DNA of 29,845 nt from an uncultured Bacillota bacterium (GTDB lineage Bacteria > Bacillota_I > Bacilli_A > RF39 > UBA660), in the NCBI GenBank assembly GCA_946540075.1, contig CAMNHZ010000005.1, positions 1 through 29,845 of the forward strand, given 5' to 3'. The stretch's first letter is position 1; every line of letters begins with the position of its first letter. The notes below the pieces were generated by a model. The model saw only the letters and a program-made list of their open reading frames with translations, had not been told where the DNA came from and did not search any database. The position numbers and the translations under genes are program-made. Shown here piece after piece: positions 7,747 to 15,179 of the stretch.

Positions 7747-8430
7747 ATGACATATACTGTAAAAGAAGGTGATACTATTTATGGAATAAGTAACCAGTTT
7801 GGAGTATCTGCTACTGATTTAGCTAACCTTAATAATTTAGTAGGAACAACAATTAGAGTAGGTCAGGTATTACAAATACCTACTAATTCTGGTAGTAATC
7901 CTGCATCTTTATTTATATATACAGTAAAAAAAGGAGATAGTTTATATAGTATAGCTAGAAAGTATGAAACAACGGTTCAAGCTATAATTTCACTTAATAA
8001 TTTGAAGAGTAATAATTTATCTATAGGTCAACAATTACGAATTCCAGAGAATGTAGCAAGTATTAATCCGACTGTACCTTCATTTGAAAATTATGTAGTA
8101 AAAAAAGGAGATAGCTTATATAGTATAGCTAGAAAGTATGGTGTTACTGTTGAACAAATTAAGCAAGATAATGGACTTAGTAGTAATAATTTATCTATCG
8201 GACAGAACTTAAAAATAAGAACAAAAAAAGAAGATGTTGAAGTAGTAGAAGAATGTATTGGAACAGCATATATACCATCTACACCATCTAATGATATTAC
8301 TTATGTAGTAAAAAAAGGAGATAGTCTATATACTATTGCAAAGAAATATAATACAAGTGTAGATATAATAAAAAGAAAGAATAATTTGACTTCAAATTCT
8401 TTACAAATAGGTCAAGTTTTAAAAATATAA
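7747..8430 (+). CDS. Protein of four LysM domains, probably spore or cell-wall associated
   Basis: A 227-aa protein made almost wholly of four LysM repeats (about 2-45, 57-102, 116-160, 182-227), each of the form YxVKKGDSLYSIARKY...NNL.S..L.IGQ.L.I. LysM modules bind N-acetylglucosamine chains of peptidoglycan. The linkers are short and Ser/Pro/Asn-rich, and the third linker is acidic (KKEDVEVVEE). There is no signal peptide or catalytic domain. A secreted role would need another route; display in a spore after synthesis in the mother cell would not need one (as for SafA). It lies 13 nt upstream of the SleC-like pair, so a role in cortex or coat assembly is a fair inference. Repeats 2-4 share near-identical DNA around the GGAGATAG stretch, a sign of recent duplication. 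Confidence 0.85.
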   Translation: MTYTVKEGDTIYGISNQFGVSATDLANLNNLVGTTIRVGQVLQIPTNSGSNPASLFIYTVKKGDSLYSIARKYETTVQAIISLNNLKSNNLSIGQQLRIPENVASINPTVPSFENYVVKKGDSLYSIARKYGVTVEQIKQDNGLSSNNLSIGQNLKIRTKKEDVEVVEECIGTAYIPSTPSNDITYVVKKGDSLYTIAKKYNTSVDIIKRKNNLTSNSLQIGQVLKI

Positions 8431-8443
8431 TGGAGTTGATAAT

Positions 8444-8866
8444 ATGAATAATGTTAATTTTGATGATGTAAATTTTAAAAATACTACCGATTATCAAATT
8501 TTTATTAAAGAAAATTCTGGTACTGGGTGTTTAAAAATACGTGCATCTTTAGGAAACGAGGCATTACCAGTAGAAGGAGTTAGTATTACTATAACTAAGA
8601 ATATAGGTAATAATAAAGTTACTTTTTTTAAAGGTGTTACTGATTCATCTGGAATGATTAATGGTATAAAATTACCCGCACCTATCGAAAACCCTGATGA
8701 TGAGATAATTCCAAAGTATGCTTTATATGATTTAAATGCTAAATATGATTCAGATGGATTAGATAAGAATTATCAGATTATAGTATATTCTAATATATGT
8801 ATAGTTCAATATATTAATATTGTACCAAGTAGTAATTTAGAAATGAGATATGATAATGGCTATTAA
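8444..8866 (+). CDS. SleC-type N-terminal (pre-pro) domain encoded as a separate protein
   Basis: A 140-aa protein without signal peptide. The part from about residue 26 reads as a beta-sandwich: GTGCLKIRASLGNEALPVEGVSITITK, then a VTDSSGMINGIKLPAP turn and a YALYDLNAKYDSDG...NIVPS end. This is the pattern of the N-terminal domain of clostridial SleC-like cortex-lytic proteins (G.L.V......PI.GA.VTI......TDSSG....I.LPAP...YS.YDL......VQ..NIVP). In those proteins it is followed in the same chain by the SpoIID-like and PG-binding parts; here those are in the next, overlapping reading frame. The start follows TGGAGTTGATA. The assignment is from remembered family pattern, not a search. The overlap (17 nt) suggests translational coupling and that the two halves may still associate. 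Confidence 0.55.
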   Translation: MNNVNFDDVNFKNTTDYQIFIKENSGTGCLKIRASLGNEALPVEGVSITITKNIGNNKVTFFKGVTDSSGMINGIKLPAPIENPDDEIIPKYALYDLNAKYDSDGLDKNYQIIVYSNICIVQYINIVPSSNLEMRYDNGY

Positions 8867-10199
8867 GTATCCTATTGTACCTAATAATATAACAGTTCAT
8901 TTAGGTACACCTGATGAAGCAGTCAGAAATATAACTGTACCTTTTATAGATTATATAAAAAATGTAGCTTCTAGTGAATTATATCCAACTTGGCCCGAAT
9001 CATCATTAAGGGCTAATATATATGCAATTATATCATTTGCTTTAAATCGTATTTATAATGAATGGTATCGAAGTAAAGGATATAATTTTGATATTACAAG
9101 TACATCAGCTTATGATCAAAAATATATAGAGAATAGAGCTGTCTATGAAAATATTAGTAATATTGTTGAAGAAATATTTAATGATTATGTAGTAAAAGCA
9201 GGTCAAATTCAACCATATTTTACTAAGTATTGCGATGGAAGAATTAGTACCTGTAATGGACTTAGTCAATGGGGATCAGTTAGTCTTGCTAATCAAGGAA
9301 AAACTCCAATTCAAATTTTAAGATATTATTATGGTGATGATATATCGATTAAGGAAAATGCACCAGTAGGTGATGTAGAAGAAGGATATCCTGGTTATGT
9401 TATTAAACTAGGTTTTGCAGGTAATCCTGTTAAATTAATTGAAAGAGATTTAAATCGTATTAGACAGAATTATCCTGCTATTCCACTTATTGAAGATAAT
9501 TTAGGTTTATATAGTAAAGAAACAGAAGCCGCTGTAAAGAAATTTCAAGAAATCTTTTCATTACCTGTTACTGGGGAAGTAGATAAGGCTACTTGGTATC
9601 GAATTAAATATGTATATACAAGTGTTAAAAAATTGGCAGATCTTTATTCTGAAGGAATTAGTGCATCAGAAGCTCAACTTCCTTATTTGGAAGAATTAAA
9701 CTATGGGGATACAGGGATTGAAGTTGAGTTTATGCATTATTATTTAAATGCTATCGCATTTTTAGATCCAGATATCCCATATTTACCTACTAATTCTGTC
9801 TATAATGATAATAGTAGAATGATGGTAATGGCATTTCAACGTAAATATGGATTACCAGTAACTGGAACTTTTAATTATACTGATTGGCAACGACTTAGAG
9901 AGGTATATGATAAGATGTTAAAGTCTCCAACTACATCTCAGGTTAATTTTATTGATGAATTATATCCTGGTTATTTTCTTACTAAAGGTGTAACTGGAGA
10001 AGATGTTAGAAGATTCCAAAAGTTCTTATTAAAAATATGTCAATATGATAAATCAATTCCAGGTGTTAGAGTTAATGGAATATTTGATGATTTAACTGAG
10101 AATTCAGTTAAGAAGTTACAAGATGACTATGGTTTTCAAATTAATGGATTAGTAGGTCCGTTATTATGGAAGAAAGTCGTAGAGTTATCTAAAAGGTAG
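8850..10199 (+). CDS. SleC-like cortex-lytic protein: SpoIID/LytB domain with three peptidoglycan-binding domains
   Basis: A 449-aa protein. Residues about 10-165 form a SpoIID/LytB-type domain: VPFIDYIKNVASSELYPTWP holds the probable catalytic Glu43, and FTKYCDGRISTCNGLSQWGS...ILRYYYGDD is the typical C-terminal part. Three peptidoglycan-binding_1 repeats follow (about 185-250, 280-350, 370-446), with motifs such as ETEAAVKKFQEIFSLPVTGEVDKATW. This order is that of clostridial SleC, a lytic transglycosylase that degrades spore cortex at germination after cleavage of its pro-region. No signal peptide is seen, as expected for a mother-cell protein. The start is one of two close ATGs (8850, 8856) inside the preceding gene. 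No Csp-type activating protease is visible in the window, so how it would be activated is open. Confidence 0.75.
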   Translation: MIMAIKYPIVPNNITVHLGTPDEAVRNITVPFIDYIKNVASSELYPTWPESSLRANIYAIISFALNRIYNEWYRSKGYNFDITSTSAYDQKYIENRAVYENISNIVEEIFNDYVVKAGQIQPYFTKYCDGRISTCNGLSQWGSVSLANQGKTPIQILRYYYGDDISIKENAPVGDVEEGYPGYVIKLGFAGNPVKLIERDLNRIRQNYPAIPLIEDNLGLYSKETEAAVKKFQEIFSLPVTGEVDKATWYRIKYVYTSVKKLADLYSEGISASEAQLPYLEELNYGDTGIEVEFMHYYLNAIAFLDPDIPYLPTNSVYNDNSRMMVMAFQRKYGLPVTGTFNYTDWQRLREVYDKMLKSPTTSQVNFIDELYPGYFLTKGVTGEDVRRFQKFLLKICQYDKSIPGVRVNGIFDDLTENSVKKLQDDYGFQINGLVGPLLWKKVVELSKR

Positions 10200-10205
10200 T
10201 ATTAT

Positions 10206-10241
10206 AAGAACAAATACTAATTAAGTGTTTGTTCTTTTTTT
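10206..10241 (+). terminator. Intrinsic terminator after the LysM/SleC-like operon
   Basis: A 13-bp stem (10206-10218 with 10224-10236, one T-G pair) and a 5-nt loop followed by a run of T. Confidence 0.88.
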
Positions 10242-10274
10242 TCTATATAATCATATTATTTTATAGGTGATACC

Positions 10275-12182
10275 ATGTTTTTTAAACATATTCATATCCG
10301 TATTAGAATCGTATTTTTAATAATAGTTTTTATATTTATATTAATAATAGCTAAAGTATTTTATATCCAAGTAATAGACTATGATAAATTAAATAATTAT
10401 GCTAAAAACTTATGGAGTCGTAATCTTCCTATAGAAGCAGATAGAGGTATTATTTATGATAGAAATGGAGTAGAACTTGCTAATAATATAACAACTACTT
10501 CGCTTGTTTTGATACCTAATCAGATTAAAGATAAAGAAGACACTACAAAGAAACTTGCTGAAATATTAGGAGTATCGTATGATGAAATGTATAAACATGT
10601 ATCAAAAAGAACTTCAATAGAAAGAGTTCATCCGGAAGGAAGAAGATTATCTTATGAGATAGCTGATAAAATAGATTCGTTAAAATTAAAAGGTGTTTAT
10701 CTGGTAAAAGAGTCAAAAAGAAATTATCCAAATAATAATTATTTAGCGCATACATTAGGATATGTAGGAATAGATAATCAAGGTCTTAGTGGGATTGAAT
10801 TACAATATGATAAGTATTTAACAGGTAAAAGCGGAGCTATAAAATACCTAAGTGATGCTAAGGGTAATAAATTAAATTTAAGTGAAGTTTATGAGCAACC
10901 ACAAGATGGTATAAATATTAATTTAACGATAAACTATAAATTACAAGAAGTACTTGAAAGAGAATTAACTAATGCTGTTAAAAGATATAATCCAGATCAT
11001 GTTATTGGAATAATAATGGATCCTAATAGTGGAGAAATACTTGCAATGTCATCTAGACCTGATTTTGATCCTAATAATTATCAAAAATATAGCAAGGAAG
11101 AATTAAATCGTAATTTACCTATTTGGATGACATATGAACCTGGATCTACTTTCAAAATAATCACACTTTCAACCGCATTACAAGAAAATAAGATTGATTT
11201 ATATAAAGATAAATTCTTTGATGGAGGAAGTATAAATGTAGATGGTGCTCGTATAAAGTGTTGGAAACATGGTGGACATGGTGAAGAAACTTTCTTAGAG
11301 GTAGTTGAAAACTCATGTAACCCAGGGTTTGTTGTTATGGGACAAAAAATAGGTAAGAATACTTTGTTTAAATATATTAGAAATTTTGGATTTGGTCAGA
11401 AAACTGGAATTGATTTAAATGGAGAAAGTAATGGGATATTATTTAGTTTAAAAAATGTTGGACCAGTAGAACTTGCTACAACATCATTTGGTCAAGGGGT
11501 AAGTGTTACACCGATTCAGCAAATAACTGCAGTCTCAGCTGTAGTAAATGGAGGGATTTTATATCAACCGTATATAGTTAAAAGTTTAAATGATCCAGAA
11601 ACAAATTCTGTTATAAAAAAGTTTAATAAAAAAAGAATTAGAAGAGTTATTAGTAAAAAGACTAGTAAGGAAGTAAGGATGGCATTAGAAAGTGTTGTAA
11701 CTAACGGAACAGGAAGAAATGCTTTTATTGATGGATATAGAGTAGGAGGAAAGACAGGTACTGCTCAGAAGGTAAATAATGGTGTTTATATGGTTGGAAA
11801 CTATATTACATCATTTATTGGTTTTATGCCCGCTAATAACCCTAAGATAGTTGTATATATAGCAGTAGATAATGCTAAAGGAATAACACAGTATGGTGGT
11901 ACAGTTGCAGCTCCAATTGCTAAAACAATCTTAAAAGATTCGATAGATATTTTAAGTATTAAGAAACCAAAAGGTGCAAGTGAAAAAGAATATCAACCAG
12001 CTGAGAAGAAATATATAACTATACCTAATGTAATAGGGTTAGAAAGAAAAGATGCTATAGAACAATTAAAAGGTTTAAATATCGAATATTCTGGAAGTGG
12101 TAATACAGTAGTTTATCAAACACCTAAGGCAGGTGAGCGTATCTTAGAGGGTGAAACTGTAAAACTAATGTTAAATAATTAG
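10275..12182 (+). CDS. spoVD: Class B penicillin-binding protein with one PASTA domain (SpoVD/FtsI type)
   Basis: A 635-aa septal-type transpeptidase. It has an N-terminal membrane anchor (about 8-29), a dimerisation/pedestal region with the RGIIYDRNG motif (about 58-66), and a transpeptidase domain. The catalytic serine is in PGSTFKI, the second motif is SCN (in ENSCNPGF), and the third is KTG (GGKTGTAQK). The single C-terminal PASTA domain begins YITIPNVIGLERKDAI. It cross-links peptidoglycan stem peptides outside the membrane. One PASTA and a length near 645 aa fit SpoVD better than the two-PASTA PBP2B of Bacillus. In a genome with one such gene it may serve division as well, and FtsI is the alternative name. 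The start follows AGGTGATACC. It heads an operon with mraY and ftsW. Confidence 0.88.
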   Translation: MFFKHIHIRIRIVFLIIVFIFILIIAKVFYIQVIDYDKLNNYAKNLWSRNLPIEADRGIIYDRNGVELANNITTTSLVLIPNQIKDKEDTTKKLAEILGVSYDEMYKHVSKRTSIERVHPEGRRLSYEIADKIDSLKLKGVYLVKESKRNYPNNNYLAHTLGYVGIDNQGLSGIELQYDKYLTGKSGAIKYLSDAKGNKLNLSEVYEQPQDGININLTINYKLQEVLERELTNAVKRYNPDHVIGIIMDPNSGEILAMSSRPDFDPNNYQKYSKEELNRNLPIWMTYEPGSTFKIITLSTALQENKIDLYKDKFFDGGSINVDGARIKCWKHGGHGEETFLEVVENSCNPGFVVMGQKIGKNTLFKYIRNFGFGQKTGIDLNGESNGILFSLKNVGPVELATTSFGQGVSVTPIQQITAVSAVVNGGILYQPYIVKSLNDPETNSVIKKFNKKRIRRVISKKTSKEVRMALESVVTNGTGRNAFIDGYRVGGKTGTAQKVNNGVYMVGNYITSFIGFMPANNPKIVVYIAVDNAKGITQYGGTVAAPIAKTILKDSIDILSIKKPKGASEKEYQPAEKKYITIPNVIGLERKDAIEQLKGLNIEYSGSGNTVVYQTPKAGERILEGETVKLMLNN

Positions 12183-12193
12183 GGAGGAATTAT

Positions 12194-13186
12194 ATGTTAA
12201 TATTAACTAAATCAGTATTAGCAATGATGATAAGTTTTTTAATATCAGTTATGATGGGCATAATAGTGATTCCTTTCTTAAAAAAAATACACGCTTCACA
12301 ACGACTTAGCATTTATTTAGAACAAGCACACTCCAGTAAAAAAAATACACCTACAATGGGTGGTTTAATATTTATACTATCTAGTTTATTTATATATTTA
12401 ATATTCTTTTTACTAGGTAAAATTAGAATGAACTATACTATATTGATAATTATTATAACTATGATAGGATACGCTTTAATCGGCTTTTTAGATGACTATT
12501 TAATAATAAAAAGAAATAACAATAAAGGATTAAGTGAATATAATAAAATAGTATTTCAATTAGTAATTGCAGTTATATTTTTCTATATATTTAGCATTGC
12601 TGGTAATGAACCGCTATTATGGATACATACATTAGGAATTAAACAAAACATTGGTGGTTTTTATGGCTTATTTATATTATTTGTTTTATTAGCTAGTAGT
12701 AATGCTGTTAACTTGACAGATGGATTAGATGGACTTGCAGCAGGATTATCAGTTATATCTTTTCTTACGTTTGGAATAATAAGTTATAATACTGGATGGT
12801 TAGAAGGATATGAAGATTTAGCAATATTTAGTTTTATATTAGTTGGATCATTACTCGGATTTTTAGTATTTAATATTAGTCCAGCAAAAGTATTTATGGG
12901 TGATACTGGGTCACTTTCCCTTGGCGCAACCTTAGGTGCTTATGCAATTGTTACTCGACATGAAATACTACTTATTGTTATTGGGATTGTATTTGTTATA
13001 GAAACTTTATCAGTAATATTACAACGATATTATTATAAGTTAACTCATAAAAGACTATTTTTAATGGCACCAATCCATCATAGTTTTGAAAAAAGGGGCT
13101 GGAATGAGCGTGATATAGTTAAACTATTTTGGATTATTGGATTATTAGGTGCGATGATTTCTATATTATTTGGTGTGTGGTATTGA
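12194..13186 (+). CDS. mraY: Phospho-N-acetylmuramoyl-pentapeptide transferase
   Basis: A 330-aa polytopic protein of about ten membrane segments (family ~320-360 aa). It makes lipid I from UDP-MurNAc-pentapeptide and undecaprenyl phosphate on the cytoplasmic face. Key motifs are present: TPTMGGLIF (about 53-61), the acidic pair in FLDDYLI (about 98-104), NLTDGLDGLAAG, FMGDTGSLSLGA, and the histidine-rich loop APIHHSFEKRGW. The ribosome site GGGAGGAATTAT precedes the ATG, 11 nt after the PBP gene. The TGA stop overlaps the next ATG (TGATG), so ftsW is coupled to it. murE and murD, which flank mraY in Bacillus, are absent from this locus. Confidence 0.97.
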   Translation: MLILTKSVLAMMISFLISVMMGIIVIPFLKKIHASQRLSIYLEQAHSSKKNTPTMGGLIFILSSLFIYLIFFLLGKIRMNYTILIIIITMIGYALIGFLDDYLIIKRNNNKGLSEYNKIVFQLVIAVIFFYIFSIAGNEPLLWIHTLGIKQNIGGFYGLFILFVLLASSNAVNLTDGLDGLAAGLSVISFLTFGIISYNTGWLEGYEDLAIFSFILVGSLLGFLVFNISPAKVFMGDTGSLSLGATLGAYAIVTRHEILLIVIGIVFVIETLSVILQRYYYKLTHKRLFLMAPIHHSFEKRGWNERDIVKLFWIIGLLGAMISILFGVWY

Positions 13187-14274
13187 TGAAGAAAAAGGAT
13201 ATGGTATTGTTTGTTAGTATAATAATAATTTCAATATTTGGTCTTATTATGATTTATTCAGCATCTAATATTTGGGCTGAATACAAGTTTAATGATCCAT
13301 ATAAATTTGTAAAGAATCAAGGGTTATTTCTTATTATTGGATTAATTATGATGAATGTTATTAGTAAAATTGATTATAATATATATCTAAGGAAATCTAA
13401 TAAGATTTTACTTGGATGTGTAATTTTATTAATACTAGTTTTAATCCCAGGAATAGGAACAGTTAGAAACGGAAGTCGTAGTTGGTTTGGAATAGGATCA
13501 TTTGGTATTCAACCAAGTGAGTTTACTAAATTAGCATTGATTATATTTACAAGTAAATATTTATGCAATAATGAAAGAGAATTAAAAGATATAAAAAAAG
13601 GCGTTCTTCCTATATTAATAATTACTTTATTTATATTTGGTCTTATTATGTTACAACCAGATTTTGGAACTGGTGTTATTATCGTTATGAGTATAATAGG
13701 ACTTATGTTTGTTTCAGGAGTTGATTTTAGTTTTTTTATAAAGATAGGTATGATTGGAATAGTAGGTATAGTAGGATTAATAGCTATTGCTCCATATCGT
13801 CTTAAGAGAATACTTTCTTTTTTAAATCCCTGGCAAGATCCTTTAGGTAGTGGATTTCAAATAATTCAAAGTTTATATGCTATAGGTCCAGGTGGAATAT
13901 TTGGTCAAGGATTTGGTAAATCATTCCAAAAGCATTTCTATTTACCAGAACCTCAGACTGACTTTATATTCTCAATTATAAGTGAAGAATTTGGCTTCAT
14001 GGGAATAATAATTGTAAGTGTATTATTCTTGATTATTATTTATCGTGGCTTTAATATAGCAACAAGGTGCAACGACAAATTTGGTAAATATTTAGCATTT
14101 GGTATAACTTTTTCACTTGCGTTTCAAACATTACTTAATTTAATGGTTGTAGTAGGATTAATTCCAGTTACAGGAGTAACACTCCCATTTCTTTCGTATG
14201 GAGGTTCTAGTTTACTTATAACTTTATGTAGTATGGGTATACTTTTAAATGTATCAAGTTATAATAAAATGTAA
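13186..14274 (+). CDS. ftsW: FtsW/SpoVE-type SEDS peptidoglycan glycosyltransferase
   Basis: A 362-aa SEDS protein with about ten membrane segments, which polymerises lipid II together with a class B PBP. Diagnostic blocks are GSRSWFGIGSFGIQPSEFTKLALI, MLQPDFGTG, the loop around PLGSGFQIIQSLYAIGPGG with GFGKSFQKHFYLPEPQTDFIF, and the C-terminal PFLSYGGSSLL. The partner PBP two genes upstream fits the usual FtsW-FtsI or SpoVE-SpoVD pairing. The start at 13186 overlaps the mraY stop. An in-frame ATG 57 nt earlier would lie inside mraY and give a non-conserved extension. murG, murB and ftsQ do not follow. Whether it serves vegetative division, the spore cortex, or both cannot be told from the sequence. 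Confidence 0.92.
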   Translation: MKKKDMVLFVSIIIISIFGLIMIYSASNIWAEYKFNDPYKFVKNQGLFLIIGLIMMNVISKIDYNIYLRKSNKILLGCVILLILVLIPGIGTVRNGSRSWFGIGSFGIQPSEFTKLALIIFTSKYLCNNERELKDIKKGVLPILIITLFIFGLIMLQPDFGTGVIIVMSIIGLMFVSGVDFSFFIKIGMIGIVGIVGLIAIAPYRLKRILSFLNPWQDPLGSGFQIIQSLYAIGPGGIFGQGFGKSFQKHFYLPEPQTDFIFSIISEEFGFMGIIIVSVLFLIIIYRGFNIATRCNDKFGKYLAFGITFSLAFQTLLNLMVVVGLIPVTGVTLPFLSYGGSSLLITLCSMGILLNVSSYNKM

Positions 14275-14310
14275 AATTATATCAAGAAAAGACAACTTTA
14301 CAAAAATCAC

Positions 14311-14339
14311 TTGATTTATTCTATCTATAGTAGTATGTT
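14311..14339 (+). promoter_or_regulatory. Possible sigma-A promoter for the gene at 14367
   Basis: TTGATT and TATGTT are 17 nt apart, about 30 nt before a strong AGGGGAGG ribosome site. Confidence 0.4.
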
Positions 14340-14366
14340 TAATTTATATTTAGGGGAGGTATATTT

Positions 14367-14894
14367 ATGGGATATATTAATACTGATAAAAATTTAAAGT
14401 TAGCTTTGATTTCACCTGAAGGAAGAGTTGAAACATATTATAATGAAGATTATAATAATCAACACCATTTTGAAATAATGTATGATGCAATATTAAAAGA
14501 TTTTAAAAATAATAAAAAACTAGTTACTAAGGCAAAAAAGAATCAGGGTAAAACAGCGGAATTAGTTAAGCTTATGAAAAATAGTGGATTTATAGTTATA
14601 TATGATTCTACTAATTATAATAATTATAAAGAACATGCTCCTCATTCAGCATGTATTGTACTTCCCAAGGCTCCAACAAAGTTAGAACATAGGCAACTTT
14701 CATCGTTTTTAAAAATATCTAGAGAGATGCCATCTATATACGATGATAGTGAATATGAAAAACCATATAATCGATATGAAACTACTCAAGTAGCTTATTC
14801 TGATAAACATAATAATGTTGTAGATTTAGGTAATTTAGACGATGTATTAATTAATATAGTTTCAGATGATAAACAAGAAATTAAAAGAATGTAA
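14367..14894 (+). CDS. Conserved-looking protein of unknown function
   Basis: A 175-aa soluble, charged protein I do not recognise. It has no signal peptide or membrane segment. The N-terminal stretch KNLKLALISPEGRVETYYNED and the middle part HAPHSACIVLPKAPTKLEHRQL look like a compact alpha/beta domain; the last 45 residues are polar and probably flexible. The very strong ribosome site (TTAGGGGAGGTATATTT), the possible upstream promoter and a clear terminator show a real monocistronic gene that is likely well expressed. It lies between the division cluster and the rel leader, without an obvious link to either. Confidence 0.8.
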   Translation: MGYINTDKNLKLALISPEGRVETYYNEDYNNQHHFEIMYDAILKDFKNNKKLVTKAKKNQGKTAELVKLMKNSGFIVIYDSTNYNNYKEHAPHSACIVLPKAPTKLEHRQLSSFLKISREMPSIYDDSEYEKPYNRYETTQVAYSDKHNNVVDLGNLDDVLINIVSDDKQEIKRM

Positions 14895-14920
14895 TAAATT
14901 ATATTTTAATGATTTATAGT

Positions 14921-14946
14921 GATGAGAATTTAATCTCGTCTTTTTT
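14921..14946 (+). terminator. Intrinsic terminator of the gene at 14367
   Basis: GATGAGA / TCTCGTC stem (one T-G pair) with a 6-nt loop, followed by six T. Confidence 0.8.
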
Positions 14947-14983
14947 ATTGAAAAAGATTAATGAATTTAGATTTAATAAAGGG

Positions 14984-15012
14984 TTGACTTAAAAGGGCTT
15001 TTGGTGTAAAAT
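14984..15012 (+). promoter_or_regulatory. Strong sigma-A promoter of the leader ORF and probably rel
   Basis: TTGACT (14984-14989) and TAAAAT (15007-15012) are separated by exactly 17 nt. The start of transcription would be near 15019, giving a short 5' leader before the ORF at 15040. No other promoter of similar quality lies between here and rel (15180). Confidence 0.75.
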
Positions 15013-15039
15013 CTATGTAATATTTCAGGGGGCAGTATT

Positions 15040-15132
15040 ATGAAATTTAATGCATCAATAATAATGTTTATTATAGCTTTATTTAATATGTTTTTCTGCT
15101 GCCAAAATTTATTTGAAGTGAAAAGTATCTAA
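15040..15132 (+). CDS. 30-residue hydrophobic leader-like peptide upstream of rel
   Basis: An ATG at 15040 lies 7 nt after the strong ribosome site AGGGGG (15027-15032). It opens a 30-codon frame: MKFNASIIMFIIALFNMFF, then two Cys, a QN pair and a polar end. Six of 30 codons are Phe, and residues about 7-20 could span a membrane. The stop codon lies in the left arm of an intrinsic terminator that ends 24 nt before rel. Bases GGCAGTA (15031-15037), overlapping the ribosome site, can pair with TGCTGCC (15097-15103) over the Cys codons. The arrangement promoter, short ORF, terminator, structural gene is that of a transcription attenuator, but a small membrane protein (even a type I-like toxin) with its own terminator is possible. 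No homologue is recognised. Confidence 0.5.
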   Translation: MKFNASIIMFIIALFNMFFCCQNLFEVKSI

Positions 15133-15155
15133 AGTAGTTTTTAGGTGCTTTTTTT
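15121..15155 (+). terminator. Intrinsic terminator between the leader ORF and rel
   Basis: An 11-bp continuous stem (15123-15133 with 15140-15150, two G-U pairs) with a 6-nt loop, extended by A-T pairs at the base and followed by a T run. rel starts 24 nt later without room for a normal promoter, so rel expression seems to need read-through or antitermination. Confidence 0.82.
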
Positions 15156-15179
15156 GTCGTTGGATTTGGGGGTGAAAAT

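Noticed and set aside
7889..8430. Repeated GGAGATAG-containing segments as a possible mobile or CRISPR-like repeat
   Set aside because: They are in-frame repeats encoding LysM modules, with unequal spacing and no palindromic structure.
13129..13185. Longer FtsW start at 13129
   Set aside because: It lies within mraY in another frame, yields a Cys/Trp-rich non-family extension, and the TGATG overlap at 13184-13188 gives a natural coupled start.
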